From NCBI GenBank assembly GCA_041687115.1, contig JAWLCP010000039.1:1-23900 (forward strand): a DNA stretch of 23,900 bases, in the 5' to 3' direction. This DNA comes from SKLM01 sp041687115 (GTDB lineage: Bacteria > Chloroflexota > Anaerolineae > B4-G1). The notes below the pieces were generated by a model that searched no databases, was not told the DNA's origin, and worked only from the letters and a program-made list of their open reading frames with translations. Numbering within the stretch: the stretch's first letter is position 1; each line of letters begins with the position of its first letter. Positions 8,239 through 15,611 of the stretch are shown here, piece after piece. The position numbers were made by a program, and so were the translations under genes.

Positions 8239-9168
8239 TCACCTCCTCGACCGGCGCAGGCGCGGATCGAGTACGTCGCGCAGCCAGTCGCCGAGGAGAT
8301 TCATACCCAGCGACGTGAACACGATCGCCAGGCCGGGGAAGGTAGCGATCCACGGATAACTGCTCAGGTACTGGCGGCCGCTGGACAGCATGTTGCCCCA
8401 GCTGGGCACGCTAGGGGGCACGCTGAGCCCCAAGAAGCCGAGACCGGCCTCGTAGAATATCATTCGGGACATCTCAAAGGTGCCCAGGGTGACGAGCGAG
8501 CCTATCAGGTTGGGGAGAATGTGGTCGAACACGATCCGTCCCCAGCGGGCTCCGGCGCAGACGGCGGACTCGACGTACGCGGACTCGCGAATGCGCAGCA
8601 CCTCCCCTCGGGTGGTGCGGGCGAAGATCGGTGCGTCGGTGATGCCGAATATGAGGATCACGTTCAACAGGCTCCGTCCCAGGATCGCGGCGATGAATAC
8701 GACGAACAGGAGGTATGGCAAGGACAACACAAGGTTGACCCCGCCCATGATGACAGAGTCGATCTGTCCGCCGAAATAGCCGGCGATGGCCCCGATGACC
8801 ATGCCGATGCTGCCGGCGATCAGCACCCCGAAAAACCCGACCGTCAGCGACACCCGTGCCCCGTGGATCACGCGGCTGAACATGTCCCGGCCCAGCGGAT
8901 CCGTGCCGAAGGGGTGAGCCCAGCTACCCCCCTCCTCCCAGGGCGGGGGCATCTTGCTGTCTTGGAGATGCTGTTCAAGCGGGTCGTAGGGCGAAATCAC
9001 AGGGGCGAGGACGGCCGCGAGTACCACGACCAGGAAGAGGACCAGCCCGATCATCCCGCCCCAGTCGCGCCAGAGGAAGCGCCCGGTGTAGGCCACACGG
9101 TCCCGGAACGTACGGTCGACGTCGAGCAGACTGTCTGCCTTCTGCGGTATGTGCCTATCTTCTTCCAT
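8239..9168 (-). CDS. ABC transporter permease, OppC/DppC type
   Basis: A 309-residue inner-membrane protein. A soluble N-terminus of about 38 residues precedes the first membrane helix (MIGLVLFLVVVLAAVLAPV). The OppC-type periplasmic segment HPFGTDPLGRDMFSR follows, then further hydrophobic helices. The EAA loop that contacts the ATPases is around YVESAVCAGARWG, and the C-terminal region contains GLGFLGLSVPPSVPSWG, a hallmark of the family. It overlaps the OppB-like gene by 14 bases and precedes OppD by six, so the four membrane and ATPase genes form one tight unit. Confidence 0.95.
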   Translation of the reverse strand: MEEDRHIPQKADSLLDVDRTFRDRVAYTGRFLWRDWGGMIGLVLFLVVVLAAVLAPVISPYDPLEQHLQDSKMPPPWEEGGSWAHPFGTDPLGRDMFSRVIHGARVSLTVGFFGVLIAGSIGMVIGAIAGYFGGQIDSVIMGGVNLVLSLPYLLFVVFIAAILGRSLLNVILIFGITDAPIFARTTRGEVLRIRESAYVESAVCAGARWGRIVFDHILPNLIGSLVTLGTFEMSRMIFYEAGLGFLGLSVPPSVPSWGNMLSSGRQYLSSYPWIATFPGLAIVFTSLGMNLLGDWLRDVLDPRLRRSRR

Positions 9169-10078
9169 AACGCACCCGGGGGTCGATGATTGCGTAGGCG
9201 AGGTCGGTGAACAGGTTGAGAGCCAGGACGATGACGCTCACGAACACGGCGATCGCCTGCACCAGCGGGAAGTCGCGCCAGCCTACCGCCTGCTGGGTCA
9301 GCTGACCGATTCCCGGCCAGGAGAAAATCGTCTCGATGTAAATGGATCCTCCCAGCATGTAGCCGAACTGGACACCGAGGACGCTCACCAGCGGGATGGC
9401 GACGTTCCTGAGCACGTGCTTCACGTAGATGGTCCGCGGCTCGAGCCCCTTGCTATGGGCTGTGCGGATGTAGTCCTCACTGCGCACCTCGAGCACCGAC
9501 GATCGCGTCATGCGGACGACCTGGCCCATCGTCGGCAGGGCCAGCACGAAGGCTGGCATGATCATCGAGTTCCACTGGTCGCGCCCAAAGGTTGGGAACC
9601 AGCCGAGGCGCACCCCGAAGAAGAGAATCATAATCAGGGCCAGCCAGAAGTTGGGCACGCTCTGCCCCATGAGGGCGAGGAAGCGCCCCACCGAATCGAC
9701 GACGCTGCCAGGGGTGAACCCCCCGACCAGCCCCAACGGCAGCCCGATCACGACGGCCATCAGGAGCCCGGTCGCCGCAAGCTGGACGGTGGCCGGGAGT
9801 CTTTCCGTCACGAGAGGCATGGCCGGGATTCTGAAGTGGTAGGACTTGCCGAAGTCACCCACGATGGCTCCCGTCAGGAAGTCCCAGAGCTGAATGTGCA
9901 GGGGGCGGCCGAACCCCCATTCCTCGCGGATCCGCTCGATCGTTTCCGGACTCGCCTCGCGCGATGCCATCAGGGAGGCCGGATCTCCGGTGGCCCGCAC
10001 CATGAAGAAGACGAGCAAGAGGACCCCGAACAGCAGGAGCATCGACTGACCTAACTTCGATAGTAGATATCGCTGCAT
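9155..10078 (-). CDS. ABC transporter permease, OppB/DppB type
   Basis: A 307-residue inner-membrane protein starting MQRYLLSKLGQS. The first helix and the RATGDPA segment are typical of OppB/DppB. Later landmarks are LPATVQLA, the ATPase-contact loop DYIRTAHSKGLEP, and the C-terminal ETIFSWPGIGQL. The ATG at 10078 is chosen because GGGAGG lies about four bases upstream; a GTG four codons earlier is less well placed. It sits 156 bases after the binding-protein gene, with a strong hairpin between them, and overlaps the next permease by 14 bases. Confidence 0.95.
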   Translation of the reverse strand: MQRYLLSKLGQSMLLLFGVLLLVFFMVRATGDPASLMASREASPETIERIREEWGFGRPLHIQLWDFLTGAIVGDFGKSYHFRIPAMPLVTERLPATVQLAATGLLMAVVIGLPLGLVGGFTPGSVVDSVGRFLALMGQSVPNFWLALIMILFFGVRLGWFPTFGRDQWNSMIMPAFVLALPTMGQVVRMTRSSVLEVRSEDYIRTAHSKGLEPRTIYVKHVLRNVAIPLVSVLGVQFGYMLGGSIYIETIFSWPGIGQLTQQAVGWRDFPLVQAIAVFVSVIVLALNLFTDLAYAIIDPRVRYGRR

Positions 10079-10174
10079 AGCACCTCCCACAGAGCCTCGG
10101 CGACCGAACTCAGACGAGTCTCGGTCCCCTCCTGTTGACGGCCACCGAACCGTCCTTCGCCAACGAACGCCAAG

Positions 10175-10211
10175 GAAACTGGGAGGGCAGCTGCGTTGCC
10201 CTCCCAGTTTC
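10175..10211 (-). terminator. 15-bp perfect stem-loop after the binding-protein gene
   Basis: Arms 10175-10189 and 10197-10211 are perfectly complementary, with a 7-base loop. The hairpin lies 24 bases downstream of the binding-protein stop codon and before the permeases. In the minus direction it is not followed by a real T tract, so a partial terminator or an mRNA 3'-end stabiliser is more likely than a full stop. In ABC operons such hairpins commonly keep binding-protein mRNA more abundant than permease mRNA. Confidence 0.75.
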
Positions 10212-10234
10212 TATCGGCTCAGCGACCGGGCAGC

Positions 10235-11848
10235 CTACTCCTCGAGGACGTACGTATCGAACAGGAAGTATTGCTCGGATGAGCGCGGTTTATAATTCTG
10301 CACCCGCGTGCGGACTGCCTCAAAGGCGACCTCTTCGTAGAGGTAGATGAAGGGCGGGTCCTCCTGCATATAGACCTGGAGCTCCTCGTACAGCTCCTTC
10401 CGCTCCTGCCGGTCTATGGTAGCCCTGATCTCGTCGAGCATGCCGATGATCTTCTCATCCTCCCAGCATGAGAAGGCAGCGTCCCACCCCAGCAGGGCCC
10501 CGGTCAGCCGCCTCAACGCCTCACCTCCAAAGGCCGACCAGCTGTCGCCAAACAGCGGTGGCAGCTCCTTCTCGGCCTCCAGCTCCCAGTAGTGGCCGGA
10601 TTCCATGAACTCCAGCTCAACGTCGATGCCTACATCTCCCAAGTACCCGGCTACCGCCTGGCACACCTCGTCGAAGTGTGCGTAGGTACCCGACGGGCAG
10701 GCCATGTCCATCGAGAAGCCGTCCGGGTAGCCGGCCTCGGTCAGAAGCTCCTGAGCCCTCTCTGGATCGTAGCCGAAGGGCTCCACAGCGCCATAGCCCA
10801 GCTCGGTGCTGGTGACGAATCCCGCGGCCGGCTTCGCAAAGCCGGAGAAGACGGAATCGACGATGGCGTCCACGTCGACAGCGTAGTTCATGGCTTGCCT
10901 GACCCTGGCGTCCTCGGTCGGCTCACCGACCCCCGTGGTCAGGTTGTTGAAGGCCACGTAGTAGACGCGCGTCTTGGGGTACCGAATGATCTTCACGTCC
11001 TCCGCGCCGACCAGATTCTGCGTGTCTTCCGCGGTGAGGCGCGTGACGATGTCTACCTCACCCGTCTGGATGGCAGCCGCGCGTGTCGCGGACTCCGGGA
11101 TCGGCCGGAAGATCAGCTTCTCAATCTTGGGGGCTCCGCGCCAGTAGTCCTCGTTCGCGACCATGGTGATGTGATCGCCCTTGACCCACTCGACGAACTT
11201 GTACGGGCCCGTGCCGACTGGGTTCTCAGAGTCGAATCCTGGCGGAACCATGGCGAACTGGTCGAAGACCGTGTTCAGGAAGAGAGCATTGGGCTCACCC
11301 GTGGTCATCTTGACGGTATAGTCGTCGATCTTCTCCACCGTTTCCGCCTCTCGCCACTGGTCACTGTATTCCCAATCGTTCTCGACGGCTCGTTCCCAAG
11401 AGTACACCACTGAGTCTGCGTTGAAGGGCTCACCGTTGTGGAAGGTGACGTCCTGGCGCAGATGGAACGTGTACTCAGTGCCATCCTCGGAGACCTCCCA
11501 GCTCTCCGCCAACGCCGGCTCGATGTCGTTCTCATCATTCAGCCAGACCAGCGAGTCATACAGCTGCCAGGCAGTCGTCGAGGCCTGCCGTTCCGCGCAC
11601 TCGGGCAGGTTGAGGGAGTTGGGGAAGGTCGACAGGGCACGCATCAGGGTCCCCTGGGGCCCGGCAGGGGTGGGTGTCACCTCGACCACCTTCTCCACCT
11701 CAACGGTCTTCTCGACGACCTTCTCCACCTCGACGGTCTTCTCCACCTCCACCGTCGTCTCCACCACCTGCGGCGAGCAAGCCGCGACTACTGTGGACAC
11801 TACGAGGATCAAGATCATAGCGGTCCAGCTCTTTCTCATGTGTAGCAT
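10235..11848 (-). CDS. Solute-binding lipoprotein of the ABC importer (family 5)
   Basis: A 537-residue exported lipoprotein. The N-terminus has MRKS, then a hydrophobic core and the lipobox VAAC with C24 as the lipid-attachment residue. Residues 28-64 are a Val/Glu/Lys/Thr-rich linker ending TPTPAGP. The body is a family 5 (peptide/nickel/opine) binding protein: EPALAESWEVSEDGTEYTFHL, FHNGEPFNADSVVYSWE, VGTGPYKF and VRQAMNYAVD are typical. These proteins bind peptides, but also glycosides, opines and other small solutes. The linker style points to Chloroflexota. The ATG at 11848 follows GGGAG at good spacing, and an upstream in-frame extension to 11941 would spoil the signal peptide. It heads the importer operon, downstream of a DeoR regulator. 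The ligand is inferred to be the substrate of the neighbouring methyltransferases and sugar enzymes, which is not proven. Confidence 0.93.
   Translation of the reverse strand: MLHMRKSWTAMILILVVSTVVAACSPQVVETTVEVEKTVEVEKVVEKTVEVEKVVEVTPTPAGPQGTLMRALSTFPNSLNLPECAERQASTTAWQLYDSLVWLNDENDIEPALAESWEVSEDGTEYTFHLRQDVTFHNGEPFNADSVVYSWERAVENDWEYSDQWREAETVEKIDDYTVKMTTGEPNALFLNTVFDQFAMVPPGFDSENPVGTGPYKFVEWVKGDHITMVANEDYWRGAPKIEKLIFRPIPESATRAAAIQTGEVDIVTRLTAEDTQNLVGAEDVKIIRYPKTRVYYVAFNNLTTGVGEPTEDARVRQAMNYAVDVDAIVDSVFSGFAKPAAGFVTSTELGYGAVEPFGYDPERAQELLTEAGYPDGFSMDMACPSGTYAHFDEVCQAVAGYLGDVGIDVELEFMESGHYWELEAEKELPPLFGDSWSAFGGEALRRLTGALLGWDAAFSCWEDEKIIGMLDEIRATIDRQERKELYEELQVYMQEDPPFIYLYEEVAFEAVRTRVQNYKPRSSEQYFLFDTYVLEE
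11657..11767. repeat. Repetitive DNA encoding the Val/Glu/Lys linker
   Basis: Short degenerate repeats of a cctcgacggtcttctccac-like unit encode alternating TVEVEK and KVVE segments directly after the lipobox. The linker probably forms an extended or coiled tether between the membrane anchor and the binding domain. Confidence 0.6.
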
Positions 11849-12195
11849 TTCTTCATCTCCCTTGTAGTTGCTCACTAACGACGCTAGACGCACGTCACGA
11901 CCAGATGAAGCTCTGGATTCACCGAATCGTCCGGATGTCACCTCCTCTCGCTGTCCGCGCTGTTCCTTCCTCTCGCTCTTGGTTCACGTGGCGGCGATGA
12001 TCACGGAGCGCCGCCGGTGCAGCTACGTGGGATGTGCGAAGCGTATCCCTCAAGACTGCTGCATTCTGTTGATCACAACGGGGTGAGGAGGGCACCCCTT
12101 CGCTGGTCTGGCCGGTCCCGCCGCGCCTCGAACCAGGCATGTGTGACAGGAGACAGCGAATACAACCCTGACCTTCGACCATGAGGCTGGCCAGC
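11849..12195. promoter_or_regulatory. Leader and intergenic region before the binding-protein gene
   Basis: No gene is supported here. It should contain the importer promoter, but I see no good -35/-10 pair in the minus direction. It does contain two TGATCAC sites (11998-12004 and 12070-12076, 72 bases apart). A GGCGGCG/CGCCGCC inverted repeat has arms at 11990-11996 and 12009-12015 and encloses the first TGATCAC. There is also a GC hairpin at 12080-12098. Possible operator sites for the DeoR regulator, unproven. Confidence 0.4.
12080..12098 (-). terminator. Weak hairpin downstream of the deoR-type gene
   Basis: GGGGTG (12080-12085) and CACCCC (12093-12098) pair around a 7-base loop, about 100 bases after the regulator stop codon. 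There is no strong T tract in the minus direction, so termination is only possible. Confidence 0.3.
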
Positions 12196-12990
12196 CTACG
12201 TCGCGCCCGGGTCTTCGCCGACGATGACGACCTCGACAGAGTGACTGCTCAGCTCAGCGCGGGCATCCGGGTCGAGGCCGCTGTCGGTGATCAGCTTGTG
12301 AACTCTGTTGATGCTCGCAACCTCGAAATTCGATACCGCTCCCCACTTGCTGTGGTCGGCCACCAATATGACCGGACCCCGGGTGCGCTCGATCATCAGC
12401 TGGACGATACGGGCCTCGCGTTGGTCAGGCACGGTGCAACCGTATCGAGGGCTGACGCCCTCGACGCCGACGAAGGTCTTACTGGCGTAGGTGCGGCGGA
12501 GCATATCCGTGGCGTACTGCCCCACCACCGAGCTGGCGCGCGGGTAGAACGTCCCCCCCAGCAATCGGAGTTCGAAGCCGCAGTCCCCGGCTTCCAGTAC
12601 GGCCCTCACATTGTTTGTGATTACCTGGAGCTCTGACTTGGCCGGCAGGTGTGTGATCACCTGAGTTATGGTGGTCCCGCTGTTGGCAAAGACGACATCG
12701 CCATCCTCGACCAGGGAGGCGGCTGCGGCACCGATCTTACGTTTCTCCTCGGCGCGTATCTGTGCCCGATGGGCGTATTGGGGCTCAGATGGGACGCGCT
12801 GACTCAGGATTGCGCCGCCGTGCGTACGCTCAAGGACGCCCTGCTCTTCCAGCCATTCCAGGTCACGCCTGACGGTGGCTTCCGAGACTTCCAACATGTC
12901 GCAGAGGTCAGCACTGCGTACAATGCGGTGAATCTCGATGTATTCTCGTATCCGGTCGCGCCGCTGGGCTGGGATAAGATGCCTGCTCAT
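12196..12990 (-). CDS. DeoR-family transcriptional regulator
   Basis: A 264-residue cytoplasmic repressor-type protein. An N-terminal winged helix-turn-helix spans about residues 10-62, with VRSADLCDMLEVSEATVRRDL as the HTH and LERTHGGAIL as the wing. The C-terminal DeoR sensor domain shows DVVFANSGTTITQV (98-111), VITNN (124-128), LLGG (143-146) and ILVADHSKWG (208-217), the usual phosphosugar-binding features. By family knowledge it would release DNA on binding a phosphorylated sugar intermediate. The ATG at 12990 is chosen because GGGGAGG lies nine bases upstream; a start 6 codons earlier has no site. It lies upstream of the importer on the same strand and divergent from the plus-strand genes, so it is the natural regulator of the island (inference). 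Confidence 0.92.
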   Translation of the reverse strand: MSRHLIPAQRRDRIREYIEIHRIVRSADLCDMLEVSEATVRRDLEWLEEQGVLERTHGGAILSQRVPSEPQYAHRAQIRAEEKRKIGAAAASLVEDGDVVFANSGTTITQVITHLPAKSELQVITNNVRAVLEAGDCGFELRLLGGTFYPRASSVVGQYATDMLRRTYASKTFVGVEGVSPRYGCTVPDQREARIVQLMIERTRGPVILVADHSKWGAVSNFEVASINRVHKLITDSGLDPDARAELSSHSVEVVIVGEDPGAT

Positions 12991-13047
12991 CGCCGTAGGC
13001 CTCCCCATGTGGGCATGGCTGTGTGAAGATGATTGGAATCGACTGCA

Positions 13048-13076
13048 ATTATACAATATTCTGTTTTAGTTTGCAA
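13048..13076 (-). promoter_or_regulatory. Sigma70-type promoter for the deoR-type gene
   Basis: On the minus strand TTGCAA (13071-13076) and a perfect TATAAT (13048-13053) are separated by 17 bases. Transcription would start near 13041, leaving about 50 bases of leader before the ATG at 12990. Confidence 0.72.
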
Positions 13077-13407
13077 GTTTTCGGTTGACCTCCCCTTTGC
13101 GGACGACGCCATCCCGCGGCGGCGCCCGGAGATTGCTTTCGCCCCCAATCCTACGAGAGGCGCCGCCCGGGTCTGTCTTGGGTGGACTCGGGCGGTGGGC
13201 AAGCCCATTGGGCAGGGCCGGTGAGCCCGCGAGCGGTGTTCGGAACTCAGGCAAAGCTGACCTCGGGCGCTGCTCCCCGTTGAGTGAGGTTCATCAGGCG
13301 CTGTGGAATGTGGCGTCCCATCGACGACGCCGGCACCGCATCGACTCTCAAGTCAGATGAGCGAATATATCCTCTTTCGGAGTCTTTTTGGCATGTGATG
13401 TCGAAAT

Positions 13408-13436
13408 TTGCAGATTTATTCGTTCTGGGCTATAAT
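13408..13436 (+). promoter_or_regulatory. Sigma70-type promoter for the nucleotidyltransferase-CBS pair
   Basis: TTGCAG (13408-13413), a 17-base spacer and TATAAT (13431-13436). The predicted start is near 13443, about 90 bases before the nucleotidyltransferase ATG. Confidence 0.7.
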
Positions 13437-13531
13437 GAACTCAGCGTCGCGCACTTGAAATTGATCAGATCTCTTGGAGGCGCTTCTCGAGCTTAGCCTT
13501 CGGGAGCGAACTTCGTCGAGAGGAGCGAGGT

Positions 13532-14320
13532 ATGGCGGATGCTGCAAAGGGGATGCATGAGCAGGACCGAGCTGAACGCGAGAGGTTCGAGAATGAGCTC
13601 GAGCGAATCCTCACCGCCAGCCGTGAGGCTGACGTGATATTGCGCGTGATCGGATCGCTAGCCTTCCAGATGCATTGCTCAGAGTATGGTCATCTCCAAG
13701 AGGAGATGGGGCGAGCCTATACGGATCTTGATTTCGCGGCCTACAGCCGCCAGACGAGAGAAGTCAAGGAGTTGATGGAGAGCCTGGGCTATGTCGAGAA
13801 CCGCGAGGTCTTCATGGTCAGTGGTGGAGATCGGTCGATATTCGACGACTTCGACAGTGGCCTCTATGTGGATGTGTTCTATGACAAGCTCGATTTCTGC
13901 CATGTGATCCACTGGGAAGGTCGACTGGAGGTCGATGCCCCCACGATTCCGCTGGCCGAGCTGTTGCTGGAGAAGATGCAGATCGTGAGGATCAACGAGA
14001 AGGACGTGATCGACACGATCATGTTGCTCCTGGAGCATCCGCTGGGGGATACCGATGACGAGACGATCAACATCGGCCGTGTGGCGCGCCTGTGTGCCAA
14101 CGACTGGGGTCTGTGGCGCACCACGACGGACAACCTTGAGAAAGTGCGTGTCCTGGCCCAAGGCTATCCTCAGTTGAGTGGGGACGAGAAAGACCGCATC
14201 GCTGCCCAGGTGGTTGAAGCGCTCCGCCGAATTGAAGGGGAGCCGAAACCGCTGGTGTGGAGACTGCGAGCGAGAGTGGGCGATAGGGTGAAGTGGTACA
14301 AGGAAGTGGACGACGTCTAA
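13532..14320 (+). CDS. Nucleotidyltransferase-like protein (pol-beta fold)
   Basis: A 262-residue soluble protein. The pattern G-S at 41-42 (RVIGSLAF), D65-L-D67 (YTDLDF) and a third acidic residue D114 (LYVDVFYD) matches the hG[GS]...DxD...D core of nucleotidyltransferases such as aminoglycoside adenylyltransferases, MNT and AbiEii. The distance between the GS and DxD elements is longer than in the smallest members. The C-terminal part is helical and charged, without a second domain I can name. The substrate is unknown: it could modify a small molecule or a protein. The ATG follows GGAG six bases upstream. It is the first gene after the rightward promoter, and a four-CBS protein starts 92 bases later, so the two may share a transcript. 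I see no toxin-antitoxin partner beside it. Confidence 0.68.
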   Translation: MADAAKGMHEQDRAERERFENELERILTASREADVILRVIGSLAFQMHCSEYGHLQEEMGRAYTDLDFAAYSRQTREVKELMESLGYVENREVFMVSGGDRSIFDDFDSGLYVDVFYDKLDFCHVIHWEGRLEVDAPTIPLAELLLEKMQIVRINEKDVIDTIMLLLEHPLGDTDDETINIGRVARLCANDWGLWRTTTDNLEKVRVLAQGYPQLSGDEKDRIAAQVVEALRRIEGEPKPLVWRLRARVGDRVKWYKEVDDV

Positions 14321-14412
14321 CTCTGCGGCGAGACTGCCAAAATGCTCGATCGGCGGAGATGACCTGCTGAGCGCGCGGTTGCAGCCCGAAGGAGACTGAA
14401 GGAGTTTATGCT

Positions 14413-15222
14413 ATGGCCAAATCGGTAAGCGATCTGATGCATCCCGGTGTGATCACGTGCAGTCCCGATGCGACGCTTGGAGAGGTGGCCGTCATGCTCA
14501 CCCAGCATCACATTCACGCGCTTGTGGTCGCTGACCGTGACGGGCGCCCTCTTGGTATCATATCGGATTTCGATCTCCTTGCCGGCGAATGGTTGTCGGT
14601 CGACCAGGAGAGCCTCGAGGCCATGCGGACCATGACGGCTGGCGAGTTGATGTCCGTACCCGTTGATACCGTCGACGCCGACGCGGATGCCGGTCAGGCA
14701 GCGGCACGAATGCGGAAGGAGCAGATCCATCGGCTCGTGGTGGTCGACGGAGGGGAGCCGGTCGGTGTGATCTCCATATCCGACTTCGTCGCCGGCCTTG
14801 CGGGACGTGTTCCGGTCCGGAGAGAGACGGTGGCGGATGTGATGTCCGACGCGATGCTGGTCTGTCGGGACAAAACCCCTGTCGCGGCTGCTGCTCGGGC
14901 GATGACACAGGCTGGGTGGCGATCGGTCCTCGTCGTAGATGCCGACGGCCAACCTCTGGGCGTGGTGAGCGGTATGGATCTGATTACCTTCTGTGAGGAC
15001 GATGACTGTGAGGAGATCACGGTCGCAGAGGTGATGCACGATCCGTTGACGATTGGCATGTCGGCCAGCCTTCGTGAGGCAGCGGACAAGATGATCAAGA
15101 GTCATCACCACCGCCTGATTGTGGTGGATCCCGATGACCCCGAGGCCGTGCCGTTGGGTATCATCTCTTCCTACGACATCGTCGCCGAGATGGCCAGGCC
15201 AGAGTCACCCTGGCGGCAGTAA
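14413..15222 (+). CDS. Four-CBS-motif protein (two Bateman modules)
   Basis: A 269-residue protein made almost only of CBS motifs. The four G-(I/V)-(I/V)-S-x-x-D closing signatures are at 48-54 (GIISDFD), 118-124 (GVISISD), 183-189 (GVVSGMD) and 249-255 (GIISSYD). Each follows a DLM or DVM opening. There is no attached enzyme or transporter domain. By family knowledge such proteins bind adenine nucleotides, SAM or similar ligands between paired motifs and regulate a partner. An acidic loop EDDDCEE (195-201) sits between motifs 3 and 4. The ATG follows GGAG at eight bases. Its partner is unknown; the nucleotidyltransferase just upstream is the obvious candidate. Confidence 0.9.
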   Translation: MAKSVSDLMHPGVITCSPDATLGEVAVMLTQHHIHALVVADRDGRPLGIISDFDLLAGEWLSVDQESLEAMRTMTAGELMSVPVDTVDADADAGQAAARMRKEQIHRLVVVDGGEPVGVISISDFVAGLAGRVPVRRETVADVMSDAMLVCRDKTPVAAAARAMTQAGWRSVLVVDADGQPLGVVSGMDLITFCEDDDCEEITVAEVMHDPLTIGMSASLREAADKMIKSHHHRLIVVDPDDPEAVPLGIISSYDIVAEMARPESPWRQ

Positions 15223-15611
15223 CCTCGGGCGCGGCAGGGACAGGACGAGAACCCAGGAATCTACAACCTCTCCCTGGCTCGGGGACGAGGGTCTACCCGG
15301 TCTGAAGCCTCAAGTCTCCTTACACAGGGGCAAGCTCTTGCTGTTCCGCATCGTGGAAGATCACCTGGCGACGGGCGGCATCCTCGCTGTCGTGGATAGG
15401 CCCTGTATAGCCCCCCCCGATGAATGACGTGCAGCCGCTTGACGTTTTCTGAAACTACTTGACAATTTTTGTCCTTCTGTAGTATAATAGTTTAAAGATT
15501 TTCGATAGGTCGCCAAGACGGCGCGGACGCCAGGAGCGCCGTCCACCCGCCCCCCAGCGGCTCGGCGAACCGAAGACATGGCTCATTAAGACAGGGTAGG
15601 GAGACAGCTCT
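15223..15611. promoter_or_regulatory. Intergenic region with the mttB promoter
   Basis: 389 bases without a supported gene. The right part holds a near-perfect promoter (15459-15488). Just upstream of it are a GTTT-tctg-AAAC inverted repeat (15444-15455) and a TTGAC direct repeat (15439 and 15459), possible regulator sites. I see no clear terminator for the CBS gene in the left part. Confidence 0.5.
15459..15488 (+). promoter_or_regulatory. Consensus sigma70 promoter for the mttB-corrinoid pair
   Basis: Perfect TTGACA (15459-15464) and perfect TATAAT (15483-15488) with an 18-base spacer. The predicted start is near 15495, about 115 bases before the methyltransferase ATG. It is the strongest promoter in the window and fits high expression of the methyltransferase. 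Confidence 0.85.

Larger units (their letters stand above)
12991..13531. promoter_or_regulatory. Divergent intergenic region with two promoters
   Basis: 541 bases with no supported gene. It contains a leftward promoter near 13048-13076 and a rightward promoter near 13408-13436, both AT-rich islands in GC-rich DNA. Between them an inverted repeat GGCGGCGCC (13118-13126) / GGCGCCGCC (13159-13167) encloses 32 bases. I looked for cobalamin-riboswitch features and did not find a B12 box. Confidence 0.6.

Noticed and set aside
12991..13531. Cobalamin riboswitch before the nucleotidyltransferase or deoR gene
   Set aside because: I searched by eye for a B12 box and the conserved core and found only a short chance match near 13352.
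13532..14320. AbiE- or MNT-type toxin-antitoxin or phage-defence nucleotidyltransferase
   Set aside because: The neighbouring gene is a CBS protein, not an AbiEi or HEPN partner, and the frame has no other defence context.
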